35,711 nucleotides of DNA from CAZEJS01 sp964512645 (GCA_964512645.1 CAZEJS010000031.1:1-35711), one strand, 5' to 3'. Positions 1-7,888 are shown, counted from the first letter of the stretch. Notes: generated by a model from the sequence alone, not told the origin. Numbers and translations: made by a program.

Positions 1-43
1 ACTCAGTCCGACCTCTTGATATCGGGAACTTACACCACCAGCG

Positions 44-63
44 TGGACTCTAACGCGAGTCCA
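44..63. repeat. Short inverted repeat at truncated gene end
   Basis: TGGACTC and GAGTCCA form a perfect 7-base inverted repeat around a 6-base loop. The loop and left arm contain the TAG that ends the neighbouring URO-D-fold gene. The match does not extend beyond the 7 bases. It may be a chance hairpin, the scar of a rearrangement, or an assembly-end artefact, since it lies 44 bases from the window edge. Confidence 0.4.
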
Positions 64-814
64 GGAGCTCAGGGTTGAGCATGGGGCCGGACCGGTAGGC
101 CAGATCGTCGCTGTAGACAGCCCCGGGGAGCCCGGCTGAGGCCATCGCTTCGAGGATGAGGCAGTAGAGGTCCGTGTAGAACAGGATCATCCTGTCGAGG
201 AGGCCGCGGTTTCTGCGCGTAGCCATCGCGAAAGAGTCGAAGCCCATGCACTGCCAGGTGATCTCGAAGAGCCCCCCACAGAAGGAGCCGAAGACGAAGA
301 TGTCGTCGCCAAGTTCCCGCTGGATACGCGCATACGCCTTGAGATTTTTCGCCGGCAGCCTCATCGCCCCGCGCTTGTCCCAGGAACTCCAGGCGTCCGG
401 CCCATCGATAAGGCCGCCGGAGTACATGGGGCTCAGCAGGTTTCCAGCTTCGTCGAAGGCCAGGTTGAAACGCCGCCCGAAAACGTCGATTACCGTTTTA
501 GAATCTCCACCGTTCCAGGACGGGGCGTGCTGCACCCAGGCGGAATCGTAGCCCATTCTTACCGCAGCCTCGGTGCGGTCGCGGGCGAAGGCGTCCATCG
601 CGATGTCCACGGGCAGTGAGCTGAAGGCGCGAGAGGCCAGGAAGTCGATCGCCCGGGCGGACGCCCGGTTGTCGAAGAAAGGCTTCAGGGGCACCGGCCG
701 GCGGCCGAGGATCTCCATGATGTTTCCGTACTCCACCATCACGTCCATCGTGGGAACCCTGTCGGGCTCTCGCCGCTCCAGTGCCGCGATTACGCGCTGG
801 TGGACTTCAGACAT
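50..814 (-). CDS. URO-D fold (uroporphyrinogen decarboxylase / methyltransferase family) protein, C-terminally truncated
   Basis: The 254-residue product begins like the URO-D superfamily: an N-terminal helix with RVIAALERREPDRVPTMD, where RxPDRVPxxD is the family's usual opening, then FGSFCGGLFEITWQCMGFDS, typical of the barrel's central strand region. Members of this TIM-barrel family are usually 330-400 residues and act as uroporphyrinogen decarboxylases or, in anaerobes, as methylcobamide-dependent methyltransferases. Here the frame stops at TAG after MLNPELLDSR, so the C-terminal third with the expected metal-binding residues is missing. The downstream codons up to the window edge do not resemble the family in any frame. 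I prefer the ATG at 814 because a GGGAG lies just upstream. An ATG five codons earlier (829) is possible. It may be a decayed copy or a contig-edge artefact. No corrinoid protein gene is adjacent. Confidence 0.7.
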   Translation of the reverse strand: MSEVHQRVIAALERREPDRVPTMDVMVEYGNIMEILGRRPVPLKPFFDNRASARAIDFLASRAFSSLPVDIAMDAFARDRTEAAVRMGYDSAWVQHAPSWNGGDSKTVIDVFGRRFNLAFDEAGNLLSPMYSGGLIDGPDAWSSWDKRGAMRLPAKNLKAYARIQRELGDDIFVFGSFCGGLFEITWQCMGFDSFAMATRRNRGLLDRMILFYTDLYCLILEAMASAGLPGAVYSDDLAYRSGPMLNPELLDSR

Positions 815-889
815 CTCCACTCCCGGCATGTCGTCTTCGCGGGCCGTCTCCAGCAGGCGTGGCGTCCACGCCGGACGGCCCGAGAGTAG

Positions 890-916
890 AAAAAGGGGGG
901 CCGCAATTGGCCCCCC
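890..916 (-). terminator. Intrinsic terminator after the HdeD-like gene
   Basis: On the minus strand, GGGGGGCC and GGCCCCCC form an 8-base-pair perfect stem around a 6-base loop (AATTGC), followed immediately by TTTTT (890-894). It lies about 30 bases past the stop codon of the HdeD-like gene and separates it from the URO-D-fold gene, so the two are probably transcribed separately. Confidence 0.85.
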
Positions 917-944
917 CCGTGTATCGACAAGGAGTCGAACGCCC

Positions 945-1511
945 TCAGGCGGCGGCGAGGTTGTCCGGGCCCATGCCCTCGAGGTCCCTGACGAAGAAAC
1001 TGGCGAGGGCGGTGAACAGGCCGGTGACGATCAGGTAGATGCCCGTCACTAGGACGATGCCGAAAGCGCCGGAGATGGGAAAGACGAGCAGCAGGATGCC
1101 CAGTATCAGCGCCGTAGCTCCAGTCAGGCCGAGAATCCACTTCACGCCAGCCGAACCGGATATCTCGAACGCCGAGACAACCATCAGGAACCCGCGGATA
1201 ACCAGCCAGATGGCAATAACCATCAGGAGGGCCAGGGCGGTGATGCCCGGACGGGCGAGGGTAATGACCCCGATTATGACTCCCAGCAGGCCTAACATCA
1301 GAAGCCCGAAGAACTTCTCGCTCTTGGAGGCCCTGGCAATGGCGAAGCCCACGGTGATAAGTCCCTCCACCAGCACGTAGCAGCCGAAGAACACTATCAA
1401 CACCAGGACGGTTGCCTTCGGCCATACCAGGAGGATGATCCCGAAGATGATCGCGAGGATGCCGCGTAGCAGGTACGACCACCACCTGTCCAGACCTGTC
1501 GCCATTTCCAT
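945..1511 (-). CDS. HdeD/DUF308 family integral membrane protein
   Basis: A 188-residue, very hydrophobic protein with about six membrane-spanning helices arranged as repeated hairpins (for example LLRGILAIIFGIILLVWP, FFGLLMLGLLGVIIGVITL, WILGLTGATALILGILLLV). The repeat of a GI-x-A/G-I-xF-G-I type helix ending in a Pro is typical of HdeD (acid-resistance membrane protein) and DUF308 proteins. The biochemical role of the family outside enteric bacteria is unknown. I chose the ATG at 1511 because AAAGGGG lies 6 bases upstream. An in-frame start further upstream (1580) would lie inside the predicted promoter. The gene is monocistronic, with its own promoter and a strong terminator. Confidence 0.85.
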   Translation of the reverse strand: MEMATGLDRWWSYLLRGILAIIFGIILLVWPKATVLVLIVFFGCYVLVEGLITVGFAIARASKSEKFFGLLMLGLLGVIIGVITLARPGITALALLMVIAIWLVIRGFLMVVSAFEISGSAGVKWILGLTGATALILGILLLVFPISGAFGIVLVTGIYLIVTGLFTALASFFVRDLEGMGPDNLAAA

Positions 1512-1550
1512 CGTTGGCCCCTTTCCATATAGATGAACTCGCGCGATAAC

Positions 1551-1580
1551 ATGATAAAGATTATTCCTGGTCGTTTTCAA
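1551..1580 (-). promoter_or_regulatory. Sigma-70-type promoter of the HdeD-like gene
   Basis: On the minus strand, TTGAAA (1575-1580) is followed after 18 bases by TATCAT (1551-1556), each 5 of 6 to consensus. Transcription would start near 1544, giving a leader of about 33 bases that contains the AAAGGGG ribosome binding site. Confidence 0.6.
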
Positions 1581-1661
1581 TAGGCGTCTCGATGTTCGCG
1601 CCGCGGCGGGCTGTTGCCTTCCCGGCGGGAGAAGCGTCTGTGCATACGCCGGAAAGCCGTT

Positions 1662-2675
1662 TCAGAGGCCGTCCGCGGGACTGCCGGAAGGCTCGGGAAC
1701 TTCCGGGTTCGCGGTGGTGTACTTGAACAGACTGGAGAGCGTTTTCCTCGTATGGCCCTCAACCATTTGTTCGTCGTACAGGGCGTGGATTATCTCGGCT
1801 CCCAGGAAGATTACCATCCCTGTCAGGTGAAGCCAGACGACCAGCACCACGATCGTGGTGAGGCTGCCGTAAACGCTGGGAAGCTTGGAGATGCTCCCGA
1901 AGTAGAACGCCAGCAGGTACTGGAGAACGACGAACACCACCGCCGAAACAGCCGCGCCTACCGCCGAGCGCTTGACGGTCTGCCTGACCGGAGGTATGAC
2001 CTGATATATGAACAGGAACAGAGCGAAGTTCACGGTAATGCCGATCAGAGGCTTCAGAACGAAGGTCCCCGCCGAGTACCAGAACCCCTGTCTTCCGACC
2101 ATCCAGCCCCAGGCCGCGGCGAAAGCGAGCTGGATTACCACGGACAGGATCACTATCACCCCGGCGAGGAAGATCATCAGCAGGCCCATTGTTTTTCTCT
2201 TGAGGTAAGCGCGTTTCTTCGTATCCCAGATGATGCAGAAGCCGTACTCGATGGCGCCGAAAAGCTTGCTCCCGGTCCAGAGAAGGCCGAAGAAGCCGAC
2301 TATGCCTACGACGGTGCTGTTGGCTACCATCGCCCTGGTAACCTCGCTCGGGGTACCGCCGATCACGGGGATTATCGCCTCGGTGGCCTTCCGGATGTCC
2401 CCCTGGAGATGAGGATCGGCCCTGAGGACGATGCCTACCACGGCGGTCAGGGCGAGAAGCATCGCCAGCATCGCCAGCAGAGCGTTGTAAGTGAAATGCC
2501 CGGCGTAATAGTAGAGCCTTTTCTCCCAGAAATCGACCAGCGCGGCCGAGGTCACCGTGAACCATCTTCTCTCGGTGACCAGCTTCGAGTACACGGTCCC
2601 GGCCGCTTCTTCCAGGTCACGCAGGCGCGCAAGAGCCTCGTTCTTCGCAAACTCCGCAGTCTTTTTAATAGCCAT
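1662..2675 (-). CDS. YihY/virulence factor BrkB family membrane protein
   Basis: A 337-residue protein with a short charged N-terminal helix and then the YihY/BrkB core: FTYNALLAMLAMLLALTAVV (first span, equivalent to the family's AAxlAYyxllSLfPLl segment), GLLWTGSKLFGAIEYGFCIIW, a pair of long spans (GLLMIFLAGVIVILSVVI; FALFLFIYQVIPP) and the conserved YGSLTTIVVLVVWLHLTGMV near the C-terminus, where the family has YGsl..vivlllWlyls..illlGAe. It has about six membrane helices. The family was once annotated as ribonuclease BN, which is wrong; its function is unknown. The ATG at 2675 is chosen because it matches the family N-terminus. It has no Shine-Dalgarno sequence but sits exactly where a nearby promoter would start transcription. 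A frame extension upstream to 2789 crosses a terminator and is unlikely to be translated. Confidence 0.85.
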   Translation of the reverse strand: MAIKKTAEFAKNEALARLRDLEEAAGTVYSKLVTERRWFTVTSAALVDFWEKRLYYYAGHFTYNALLAMLAMLLALTAVVGIVLRADPHLQGDIRKATEAIIPVIGGTPSEVTRAMVANSTVVGIVGFFGLLWTGSKLFGAIEYGFCIIWDTKKRAYLKRKTMGLLMIFLAGVIVILSVVIQLAFAAAWGWMVGRQGFWYSAGTFVLKPLIGITVNFALFLFIYQVIPPVRQTVKRSAVGAAVSAVVFVVLQYLLAFYFGSISKLPSVYGSLTTIVVLVVWLHLTGMVIFLGAEIIHALYDEQMVEGHTRKTLSSLFKYTTANPEVPEPSGSPADGL

Positions 2676-2681
2676 GCAAGA

Positions 2682-2711
2682 ATAATATCTCACGGTAGAA
2701 CCGCGTGGAAA
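2682..2711 (-). promoter_or_regulatory. Promoter of the BrkB-like gene, apparently leaderless
   Basis: On the minus strand, TATTAT (2682-2687, 5 of 6 to the -10 consensus) lies 6 bases before the ATG at 2675. A weak -35, TTTCCA (2706-2711), lies 18 bases further upstream. A start site 6-7 bases after the -10 falls on the A of the ATG, and no ribosome binding site is present, so the mRNA may have no leader. Confidence 0.45.
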
Positions 2712-2713
2712 CA

Positions 2714-2755
2714 GAAAACGACGGCACCGCCGATATTTCCGGCGCCGTCGTTTTC
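2714..2755. terminator. Bidirectional-looking intrinsic terminator
   Basis: GAAAACGACGGC (2714-2725) pairs perfectly with GCCGTCGTTTTC (2744-2755). An inner GCCG/CGGC stem extends the hairpin past a 3-base bulge. T-runs occur on both strands after the stem. It lies 54 bases past the stop of the FAD enzyme and upstream of the BrkB-like gene, so its main job is to end the TetR-FAD transcript on the minus strand. Confidence 0.8.
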
Positions 2756-2808
2756 GACCCGGAGTTCTACCCGCGGGCGCGCGGAACAAGCTCCGCCGTG
2801 TACTCCCG

Positions 2809-4299
2809 CTAGCGTTTCCCGCGCAGCAGCCTCTTGAGCACCTTGAAGGCCGCCAGTGCGCCCAGGGCCGGCGGCCCGTATCGCATCGCCAGCTTAATGA
2901 ACGGCATCAGGCCCCTGTCGGGGTTGAAGTCGGTGTTCAGCGACAGGGACTTGCCGAGCTTGTCTCCGGCGATGAGCTCGGCGACCTTGTTGGCGTTCCA
3001 GATGGCGGCCTCCATGCCGCCTGAGGACACTGGGGTGCTGGTGTAGTCGCCGGTGAGATAGAAGTTGTCGTACGGCGAGCGCTGGAACGGCCGGCGCTTC
3101 TCCATCCCCGGGAAGGCGCGGTATACGCCCTGCCGTTCCCGGACGACCCTCCACTTGCGGACTCCGGCCTCACGCGCGAGGGGGAAGAGGTCCTTGATCT
3201 GCTCGATGGCGATATCGAATATGACCTCGTCGGGGAGGCCTTCGATGTGGTCCCCGGGGGACAGCACCATCTCGAGCATGCTCCCGCCCTTGAAGATGTG
3301 GGGCAGGACGTTGGAGAGGTCGGCATAGGTGTTGAAGATGCAGTCGTTGGAGAAGAAGGTCACGTCGATGTCGGTGAGCTTGCGGTCGAACCATACCTGC
3401 AACGACAGGGACGGGGCATATTGGAAGTGCCAGAGGTCCCGGAAATACTCCAGCTTGAACGACTGGTCCGGGAGGACCCGCCGCAGCGAAAACGGGCTGA
3501 TGGCCGAGATGTAGAGGTCGGCGGTGAGCTCCTCTGTCCCGTTCACGGTCACGCTTTTCACCGTGCCGCCTTCGATGTTGATAGAGGTGACGGCCTTCTC
3601 CAGCTCACAGGATCCGCCTCTGCTCCTGATGTACTCCAGGCAGTTGTCAACCCAGATCTCCCCGAGGCCGCCGTTGGCGAACCCGACGCGCGAAGTCTGG
3701 GCGGAGCCGCTGACTTTCTTGAACCAGTTCATCATGACCTTCGCGGAGATCATCCACGAAGGGGTGAACGTCAGGCCGTTTATTCCCGGTTCCATAGGCT
3801 TGAAGGCGCCTTTGGGAGCGACCCTCATCGCCCACTGCCCGAACGTGATCTCGTCGAGCTCCTCGAGTTGCTGTTTGGAGTAGCGCGAGATACCCATCCC
3901 CATGCCCAGGGCGGCGAACACCAGTTTCCACTTGGGGAGTCCGGTGTACGCCTTGAAGAGAGAGAGATACGCGGCCGCCGCGTGGAGGGGGGCCGGCAGG
4001 TTCGGGAAATCGAGGACCGCCTCCTTGCCGTCCTTCTGCATGTAGTAGAACTTGGAGTCCTTCCAGATGATGTTCTTGTCGATCCCCATCTTCTCGAAGA
4101 ATCTGACCAGGTTGACATAGTACGGGAAGAAGACGTGCAGGGCGTTGTCGATCATGTCCCCGTCCTCGTCGAGCCAGGAGCTCGCGCGGCCGCCGAACAT
4201 GGTGTCAGCCTCGATCAGTTCGACCTCGATACCGAGGTCCAGGAGGTTGATGGCGGTGGCGAGGCCGCCCATGCCGCCTCCCATAATGAGCGCTTTCAT
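2809..4299 (-). CDS. Phytoene-desaturase (CrtP/PDS)-like FAD-dependent oxidoreductase with C-terminal membrane tail, copy 1
   Basis: A 496-residue flavoprotein. Residues 1-40 are a Rossmann FAD-binding unit: GGGMGGLATAINLLDLG (GxGxxG at 7-12), an acidic strand end (VELIEA) and then FGGRASSW. The following DEDGDMIDNALHVFFPYY and LDFPNLPAPLHAA resemble plant/cyanobacterial phytoene desaturase (DEDGDxxExGLHIFFGAYPN, FDFPExLPAPL). The C-terminal FAD motif is NFYLTGDYTSTPVSSGGMEA. Such enzymes desaturate or isomerise hydrophobic polyenes at the membrane. The substrate here is unknown, and no phytoene synthase or other carotenoid gene is present. After about residue 460 comes a hydrophobic segment ending in KVLKRLLRGKR, a likely membrane anchor. 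It lies 15 bases behind the TetR gene and is probably repressed by it. A close paralogue is at 15608-17101. Confidence 0.85.
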   Translation of the reverse strand: MKALIMGGGMGGLATAINLLDLGIEVELIEADTMFGGRASSWLDEDGDMIDNALHVFFPYYVNLVRFFEKMGIDKNIIWKDSKFYYMQKDGKEAVLDFPNLPAPLHAAAAYLSLFKAYTGLPKWKLVFAALGMGMGISRYSKQQLEELDEITFGQWAMRVAPKGAFKPMEPGINGLTFTPSWMISAKVMMNWFKKVSGSAQTSRVGFANGGLGEIWVDNCLEYIRSRGGSCELEKAVTSINIEGGTVKSVTVNGTEELTADLYISAISPFSLRRVLPDQSFKLEYFRDLWHFQYAPSLSLQVWFDRKLTDIDVTFFSNDCIFNTYADLSNVLPHIFKGGSMLEMVLSPGDHIEGLPDEVIFDIAIEQIKDLFPLAREAGVRKWRVVRERQGVYRAFPGMEKRRPFQRSPYDNFYLTGDYTSTPVSSGGMEAAIWNANKVAELIAGDKLGKSLSLNTDFNPDRGLMPFIKLAMRYGPPALGALAAFKVLKRLLRGKR

Positions 4300-4314
4300 C
4301 TGTCCGTTCTCCTT

Positions 4315-4932
4315 TCAGGTGTCCTGCTCGTTCTTGTTCGTGATCGACTCGAGGAGCTTGTCAATCGCCTGCATGGCCTTGTCCCTGGTCAGCACGTCCT
4401 CGAGGTCCAGGGAGAGCGCCAGGTAAAGGGTGCTGCCAAGAGAGGCGATCTCCCAGGCGGTGAGCGGGACGTCTATGTCCTCAAGTATCTCACCGCGGGT
4501 GATCCCCTCCTGCAGGACGCCCTCCATCAACCTGAGCATGAGCTGGAACTTGGTCCTGAGGGAGGAGCGCATCTCCTCGTTGCGTGTCGCGTTTATCGCC
4601 TCCCAGAGAACGCGCATCTCATCCGGGTTGGCAATGCCGAAATCGTAGATGGCGCCGCTCATAAGCCGTATGCGCTCCAGGACGTTTCTGGCGTTGGACG
4701 CCGCCGACGCGGAGAAGAACATGAGCCGGACGGCTATGACGTCGAGTGCCGCCAGAAGGATCTCCTGCTTGTTCTTGAAGTGGCGGTACAGGGTAGGCTC
4801 GGAGACCCCGACCTCGGCGGCTATCTTCGCGGTCGTTGCCCCGGAGACGCCGTGGTCGGACATCAGACCGATGGCGGATTCGATGATCTGGGACCTGCGG
4901 TCCCTGGCTCCCGAAGAGGTCTTTTCGGCCAT
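4315..4932 (-). CDS. TetR/AcrR family transcriptional regulator
   Basis: A 205-residue protein with the standard N-terminal TetR DNA-binding domain: RRSQIIESAIGLMSDHGV, then the helix-turn-helix TTAKIAAEVGVSEPTLYRHF and KNKQEILLAAL (about residues 13-65). The C-terminal two thirds form the helical ligand-binding and dimer domain, which shows no diagnostic motif. The ligand is likely hydrophobic given the regulated partner. The ATG at 4932 has AGGGAGAG just upstream. It is cotranscribed with the FAD oxidoreductase 15 bases downstream. Two abutting palindromes overlap its own promoter, so autorepression together with the FAD gene is the simplest reading. Confidence 0.92.
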   Translation of the reverse strand: MAEKTSSGARDRRSQIIESAIGLMSDHGVSGATTAKIAAEVGVSEPTLYRHFKNKQEILLAALDVIAVRLMFFSASAASNARNVLERIRLMSGAIYDFGIANPDEMRVLWEAINATRNEEMRSSLRTKFQLMLRLMEGVLQEGITRGEILEDIDVPLTAWEIASLGSTLYLALSLDLEDVLTRDKAMQAIDKLLESITNKNEQDT

Positions 4933-4944
4933 GCGCTCTCCCTG

Positions 4945-4976
4945 GTTAGCAGCCGCTAACGTTAGTGAATACTAAC
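4945..4976. promoter_or_regulatory. Tandem palindromic TetR operator
   Basis: Two identical palindrome frames abut: GTTAG-CAGCCG-CTAAC (4945-4960) and GTTAG-TGAATA-CTAAC (4961-4976). The junction CTAACGTTAG is itself a perfect palindrome, so four half-sites alternate at 16-base spacing. They lie between the -10 box and the ribosome binding site of the TetR gene, an ideal position for repression. The 16-base period would place two TetR dimers about 1.5 helical turns apart. Regulator assignment is by position. Confidence 0.85.
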
Positions 4977-5003
4977 GATATGGCAGGAGGGTCCCTTTGT
5001 CAA
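4975..5003 (-). promoter_or_regulatory. Consensus promoter of the TetR-FAD operon
   Basis: On the minus strand, a perfect TTGACA (4998-5003) and TATCGT (4975-4980, 4 of 6) are separated by exactly 17 bases. The predicted start near 4968 lies inside the tandem operator, so bound repressor would block RNA polymerase directly. Confidence 0.75.
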
Positions 5004-5079
5004 ACATGTGTACGGAGACGCGAATCCTCACAGACATTCGGCGCATCTCCGAGGGCGGCGTTTCTCAAGGCCAATAGCG

Positions 5080-5088
5080 GTTACTAAC
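5080..5088. promoter_or_regulatory. Possible accessory TetR half-site pair
   Basis: GTTA-C-TAAC is a compact palindrome of the same half-site letters as the operator at 4945-4976, about 105 bases upstream of it and past the end of the epimerase gene. The spacing differs (1 base instead of 6), so it may be coincidental or an accessory site. Confidence 0.25.
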
Positions 5089-5133
5089 GTCCGCTGCGGC
5101 GTCGGGCGATCGACCTTGACTGTAGAAAAACCG

Positions 5134-6216
5134 TCAGGTGGACGCGCCACCTTCGGCGGGAAGGTGCTTTTTTCGGAGGAACGGGAGCCTCTCGATGGCG
5201 CTGGTCAAGCGGACCAGGGCGCCTTTCCGCGGAATGTAACCGTTTGCCTCGTACCAGTCGAGCGCCCTGCGGATAGAAACCTCCACCGGGGTGAGCTGCA
5301 GCCCGAGTTCACGCTGGGCCTTGGATACGTCGTAGAACAGATACTGCCGCGAATAGGCGACCTCCTGGTGGGTGGTGGTGGGTTGCGTCCCGGTGAAGTC
5401 GGCAAGCTTCTTCCACAGGTACCCGTAGAGAAGCGTCAGCGGCATCGGCATCTTGATTATGCGTACGTCCACGCCGGCCTCGCGGGCGGCGAGTTCGAAC
5501 AGCTCCTTCATCGTGATGTTCTTGTTGCCGAGTATATACATCTCGCCGACCCGGCCTTTCCGGGCGGCGAGGACGTGGCCGCGGGCGACGTCTTTGACGT
5601 CCACTACGTTGATGCCGCCCTCGTAGGTCATGAATTGAACCCTGTTGGCGACGTCGAGGAGTATCTTGCCTGTCGGCGTGGGAGCGACGTCTCCTTCGCC
5701 GTACGGGAAGCATGGGTTGACGACGACGACCGGCGTGCCTTCGCGGGCGAAAGTAAGGGCCTCCTGGCAGGATATGTGCTTGGTGAGAACGTAGTCGTTC
5801 GCCCTGTGATACTGGTTGAAAGGCGTTTCCTCGTCGGCGCAGAGCATGCCTTTCTTCACCCCCAGCGCGGCGATCGACGCGGTGTAGACTACTTTTTCGA
5901 CATCCGCGCGCCTGGCCGACCAGAGGACGTTGCGCGAACCCTGGAGGTTCACGTCGTAGAAGATCTTGCGCTCCGGCGCCCAGAGGGAGTACACCGCCGC
6001 CAGGTGGAAGAGGGTGTCACAGCCGGAGAGGGCCCGGTCGATGCTCGAAGGGTCGAGGACGTTTCCCTCGATTCTCTCAATATCGAGTCCCGCGAGGTTG
6101 CGGGTGTCCTCGCCGGGCAGGACCATCGCGCGGACTTCGACGTTCTCCGACAGCAGTTCACGAACAACGTTCGACCCTATGAAACCGGCCGCCCCGGTCA
6201 CCAGCGCCTTCTTCAT
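5134..6216 (-). CDS. NAD(P)-dependent epimerase/dehydratase, HpnA (hopanoid-associated sugar epimerase)-like
   Basis: A 360-residue extended-SDR protein. The N-terminal nucleotide-binding motif is LVTGAAGFIGSNVVREL (TGxxGFxG, residues 7-13). Family signatures follow: GCDTLFHLAAVYSLWAPE, NLQGSRNVL, VVYTASIAALG, the active-site pair in NDYVLTKHIS (YxxxK-like), PVVVVNPCFPYGEGDVAPTP and GKILLDV...GGINVVDVKDVARGH. The VNPCxPxGxxDxxPTPTG and NVVxVxDVAxGH segments are what I associate with HpnA and dihydroflavonol-reductase-like proteins. These use NAD(P) on sugars or lipid-linked sterol-like substrates. GAGGAGG lies 5 bases before the ATG. It is the last gene of a likely SCP-2, ligase, epimerase operon, 27 bases after the ligase. 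Confidence 0.82.
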   Translation of the reverse strand: MKKALVTGAAGFIGSNVVRELLSENVEVRAMVLPGEDTRNLAGLDIERIEGNVLDPSSIDRALSGCDTLFHLAAVYSLWAPERKIFYDVNLQGSRNVLWSARRADVEKVVYTASIAALGVKKGMLCADEETPFNQYHRANDYVLTKHISCQEALTFAREGTPVVVVNPCFPYGEGDVAPTPTGKILLDVANRVQFMTYEGGINVVDVKDVARGHVLAARKGRVGEMYILGNKNITMKELFELAAREAGVDVRIIKMPMPLTLLYGYLWKKLADFTGTQPTTTHQEVAYSRQYLFYDVSKAQRELGLQLTPVEVSIRRALDWYEANGYIPRKGALVRLTSAIERLPFLRKKHLPAEGGAST

Positions 6217-6243
6217 CGGGACCTCCTCGGGTGAAAGGGCAGG

Positions 6244-7833
6244 TCACGCGCCGTCGAACCAGCCCTCCTCGATTACCTGCTTGCGCAGCTCACGCTTGAG
6301 CACTTTCATGGTCATCGTCAGGGGCATTTCCTCGACTATTTTGATGCGCCTCGGGCGCTTGTAGCCGCCGATGTGTTCCTTGCACCACTCGAGGAGTTCC
6401 TCTTCCGTCAGCGTCTCGCCCGCGTTGAGTTGAACGAAAGCGACCGGGACCTCTCCCTTGGTCGGGTGCGGGGCGCCGACCAGCGCGACCTCGTAGACGG
6501 ACGGATGGGCGAGGATCTCCTCCTCGACCTCTCTGGAGAAGACGGAGTAGCCCCCGGCCTTCACCACGTCCTTTTCCCTGTCGACGAAATGAAGGTACCC
6601 GAGGAGGTCGCGGTAGCCCATGTCGCCGGTATGGAACCACCCGTGCTCGAACGCCTGGGCGGTGCGTTCCTCGTCGCCCCAGTAGCCTTTCATCACGTTC
6701 GGGCCCCGGACGACGAACTCTCCGACCTTTCCCCGGCGGAGCATCGCGCCGCTGTCGTCCATGACCTTCACCTTCACCCCGGGGATGGGGATTCCCACCG
6801 TGCCGGCCCTGCGGATGTACGGCGGGTTGACCGAGATGATGGGGGAGGTTTCGACCAGTCCGTACCCTTCGATGAACTGTCCCCCAAGGGCTTCGAGCTT
6901 TTTGATCTGTTCGACCGGCATGGCGTCGGCGCCGCAGAGCCAGTAGCGCATGCTGGAGAGGTCGTAATCCTCGGGCTTGAACAGGAGGAGCATGTTGTAC
7001 ATGGCCGGGACGCCCAGGAACAACGTGGCCTTGTGCTTCTGAATGTTCTCGAGCGCCTTGACGGGGTCGAAGTACTTCATGAGGGTTCCCGAGGCGCCGC
7101 AGTAGAAACCGCCGATTATCGTAGTTGTGAAGCCGAAGATGTGTGCCAGGGGAAGTGCCGCGACGCAGAAGTCGCGCTTCCCCAGGCGGAGCATCCGGGT
7201 GCTCAATGTGACGGTGGACAGGAGGTTGCGGCTGGTGAGGATGGCCCCCTTGGGAAAACCGGTGGTGCCTGACGTATAGAAGATGGCCGCGGGAGAGTCG
7301 GGGTCCAGGGTCTCCGGCTCGACCGTGGAGTGGGCGTGTCCCTCCGTCAGGGTGTCGATGGAGTGGAAGCCGTCCGGGACCTGGTCCGCCGGGCCGATCA
7401 TCACCCAGTGTTCGATCCCGGGGATGTTCGCCTTGTCCTTGATGTTGAGCCAGTAGAGCTCCGGTTCGGTGATTATCACCCGGGCCTTGCAATCGTTGAT
7501 CGAGCGGGTGAGTTCCTCGGCTTTGAGCATGTAGTTGAAAGGCACGGTGATGGCCCCTATTCGGGCTGCGGCGGTGAACAACAGTCCGAACTCGACGACG
7601 TTGGTGAGGACGACCGCGATCCTGTCGCCGCGCTTCACGCCCAGCTCGTTCCGCAGAACGTAGGCGATGGCGTTGGTAAGGCGCAGCGCCTCGTTGAAGG
7701 AAGAGGACGTCGCGCTTTCGTCCAGGTCGAGGTTACTGTAGGGAAGCGGCTGGTCGAACACCACGAACGGCTTGTCGCCGTACTTCGCGGCGGCGCGGTC
7801 CACCAGGTTCGCCACCGTGAGAGAGGACGCCAT
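6244..7833 (-). CDS. Class I AMP-forming acyl-CoA synthetase (long-chain fatty acid--CoA ligase type)
   Basis: A 529-residue member of the ANL superfamily, activating a carboxylate as acyl-AMP and then acyl-CoA. The phosphate-binding loop YTSGTTGFPKG is at residues 186-196. Then come EGYGLVETSPI (A5), GWFHTGDMGYRD (A7), FVDREKDVVKAGGYSVFSRE (A8, hinge) and the C-terminal PLTMTMKVLKREL. In the last, the usual TGK Gly is replaced by Met but the catalytic Lys is kept. Length is normal. A near-perfect AAGGAGGT lies 3-4 bases from the ATG. It sits between an SCP-2 lipid-carrier gene and an HpnA-like epimerase, which points to a lipidic or isoprenoid acid as substrate, but the exact acid cannot be read from sequence. 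Confidence 0.9.
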   Translation of the reverse strand: MASSLTVANLVDRAAAKYGDKPFVVFDQPLPYSNLDLDESATSSSFNEALRLTNAIAYVLRNELGVKRGDRIAVVLTNVVEFGLLFTAAARIGAITVPFNYMLKAEELTRSINDCKARVIITEPELYWLNIKDKANIPGIEHWVMIGPADQVPDGFHSIDTLTEGHAHSTVEPETLDPDSPAAIFYTSGTTGFPKGAILTSRNLLSTVTLSTRMLRLGKRDFCVAALPLAHIFGFTTTIIGGFYCGASGTLMKYFDPVKALENIQKHKATLFLGVPAMYNMLLLFKPEDYDLSSMRYWLCGADAMPVEQIKKLEALGGQFIEGYGLVETSPIISVNPPYIRRAGTVGIPIPGVKVKVMDDSGAMLRRGKVGEFVVRGPNVMKGYWGDEERTAQAFEHGWFHTGDMGYRDLLGYLHFVDREKDVVKAGGYSVFSREVEEEILAHPSVYEVALVGAPHPTKGEVPVAFVQLNAGETLTEEELLEWCKEHIGGYKRPRRIKIVEEMPLTMTMKVLKRELRKQVIEEGWFDGA

Positions 7834-7888
7834 CTAACCTCCTTGAAAAAAGGGGCAGGCCTGCCGTGCGCAGCTTGTGCCGACCCGT

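Noticed and set aside
3247..4959. A 570-codon plus-strand frame opposite the FAD enzyme and TetR gene.
   Set aside because: It runs across two well-supported minus-strand genes and the tandem operator. The translation has no recognisable motif.
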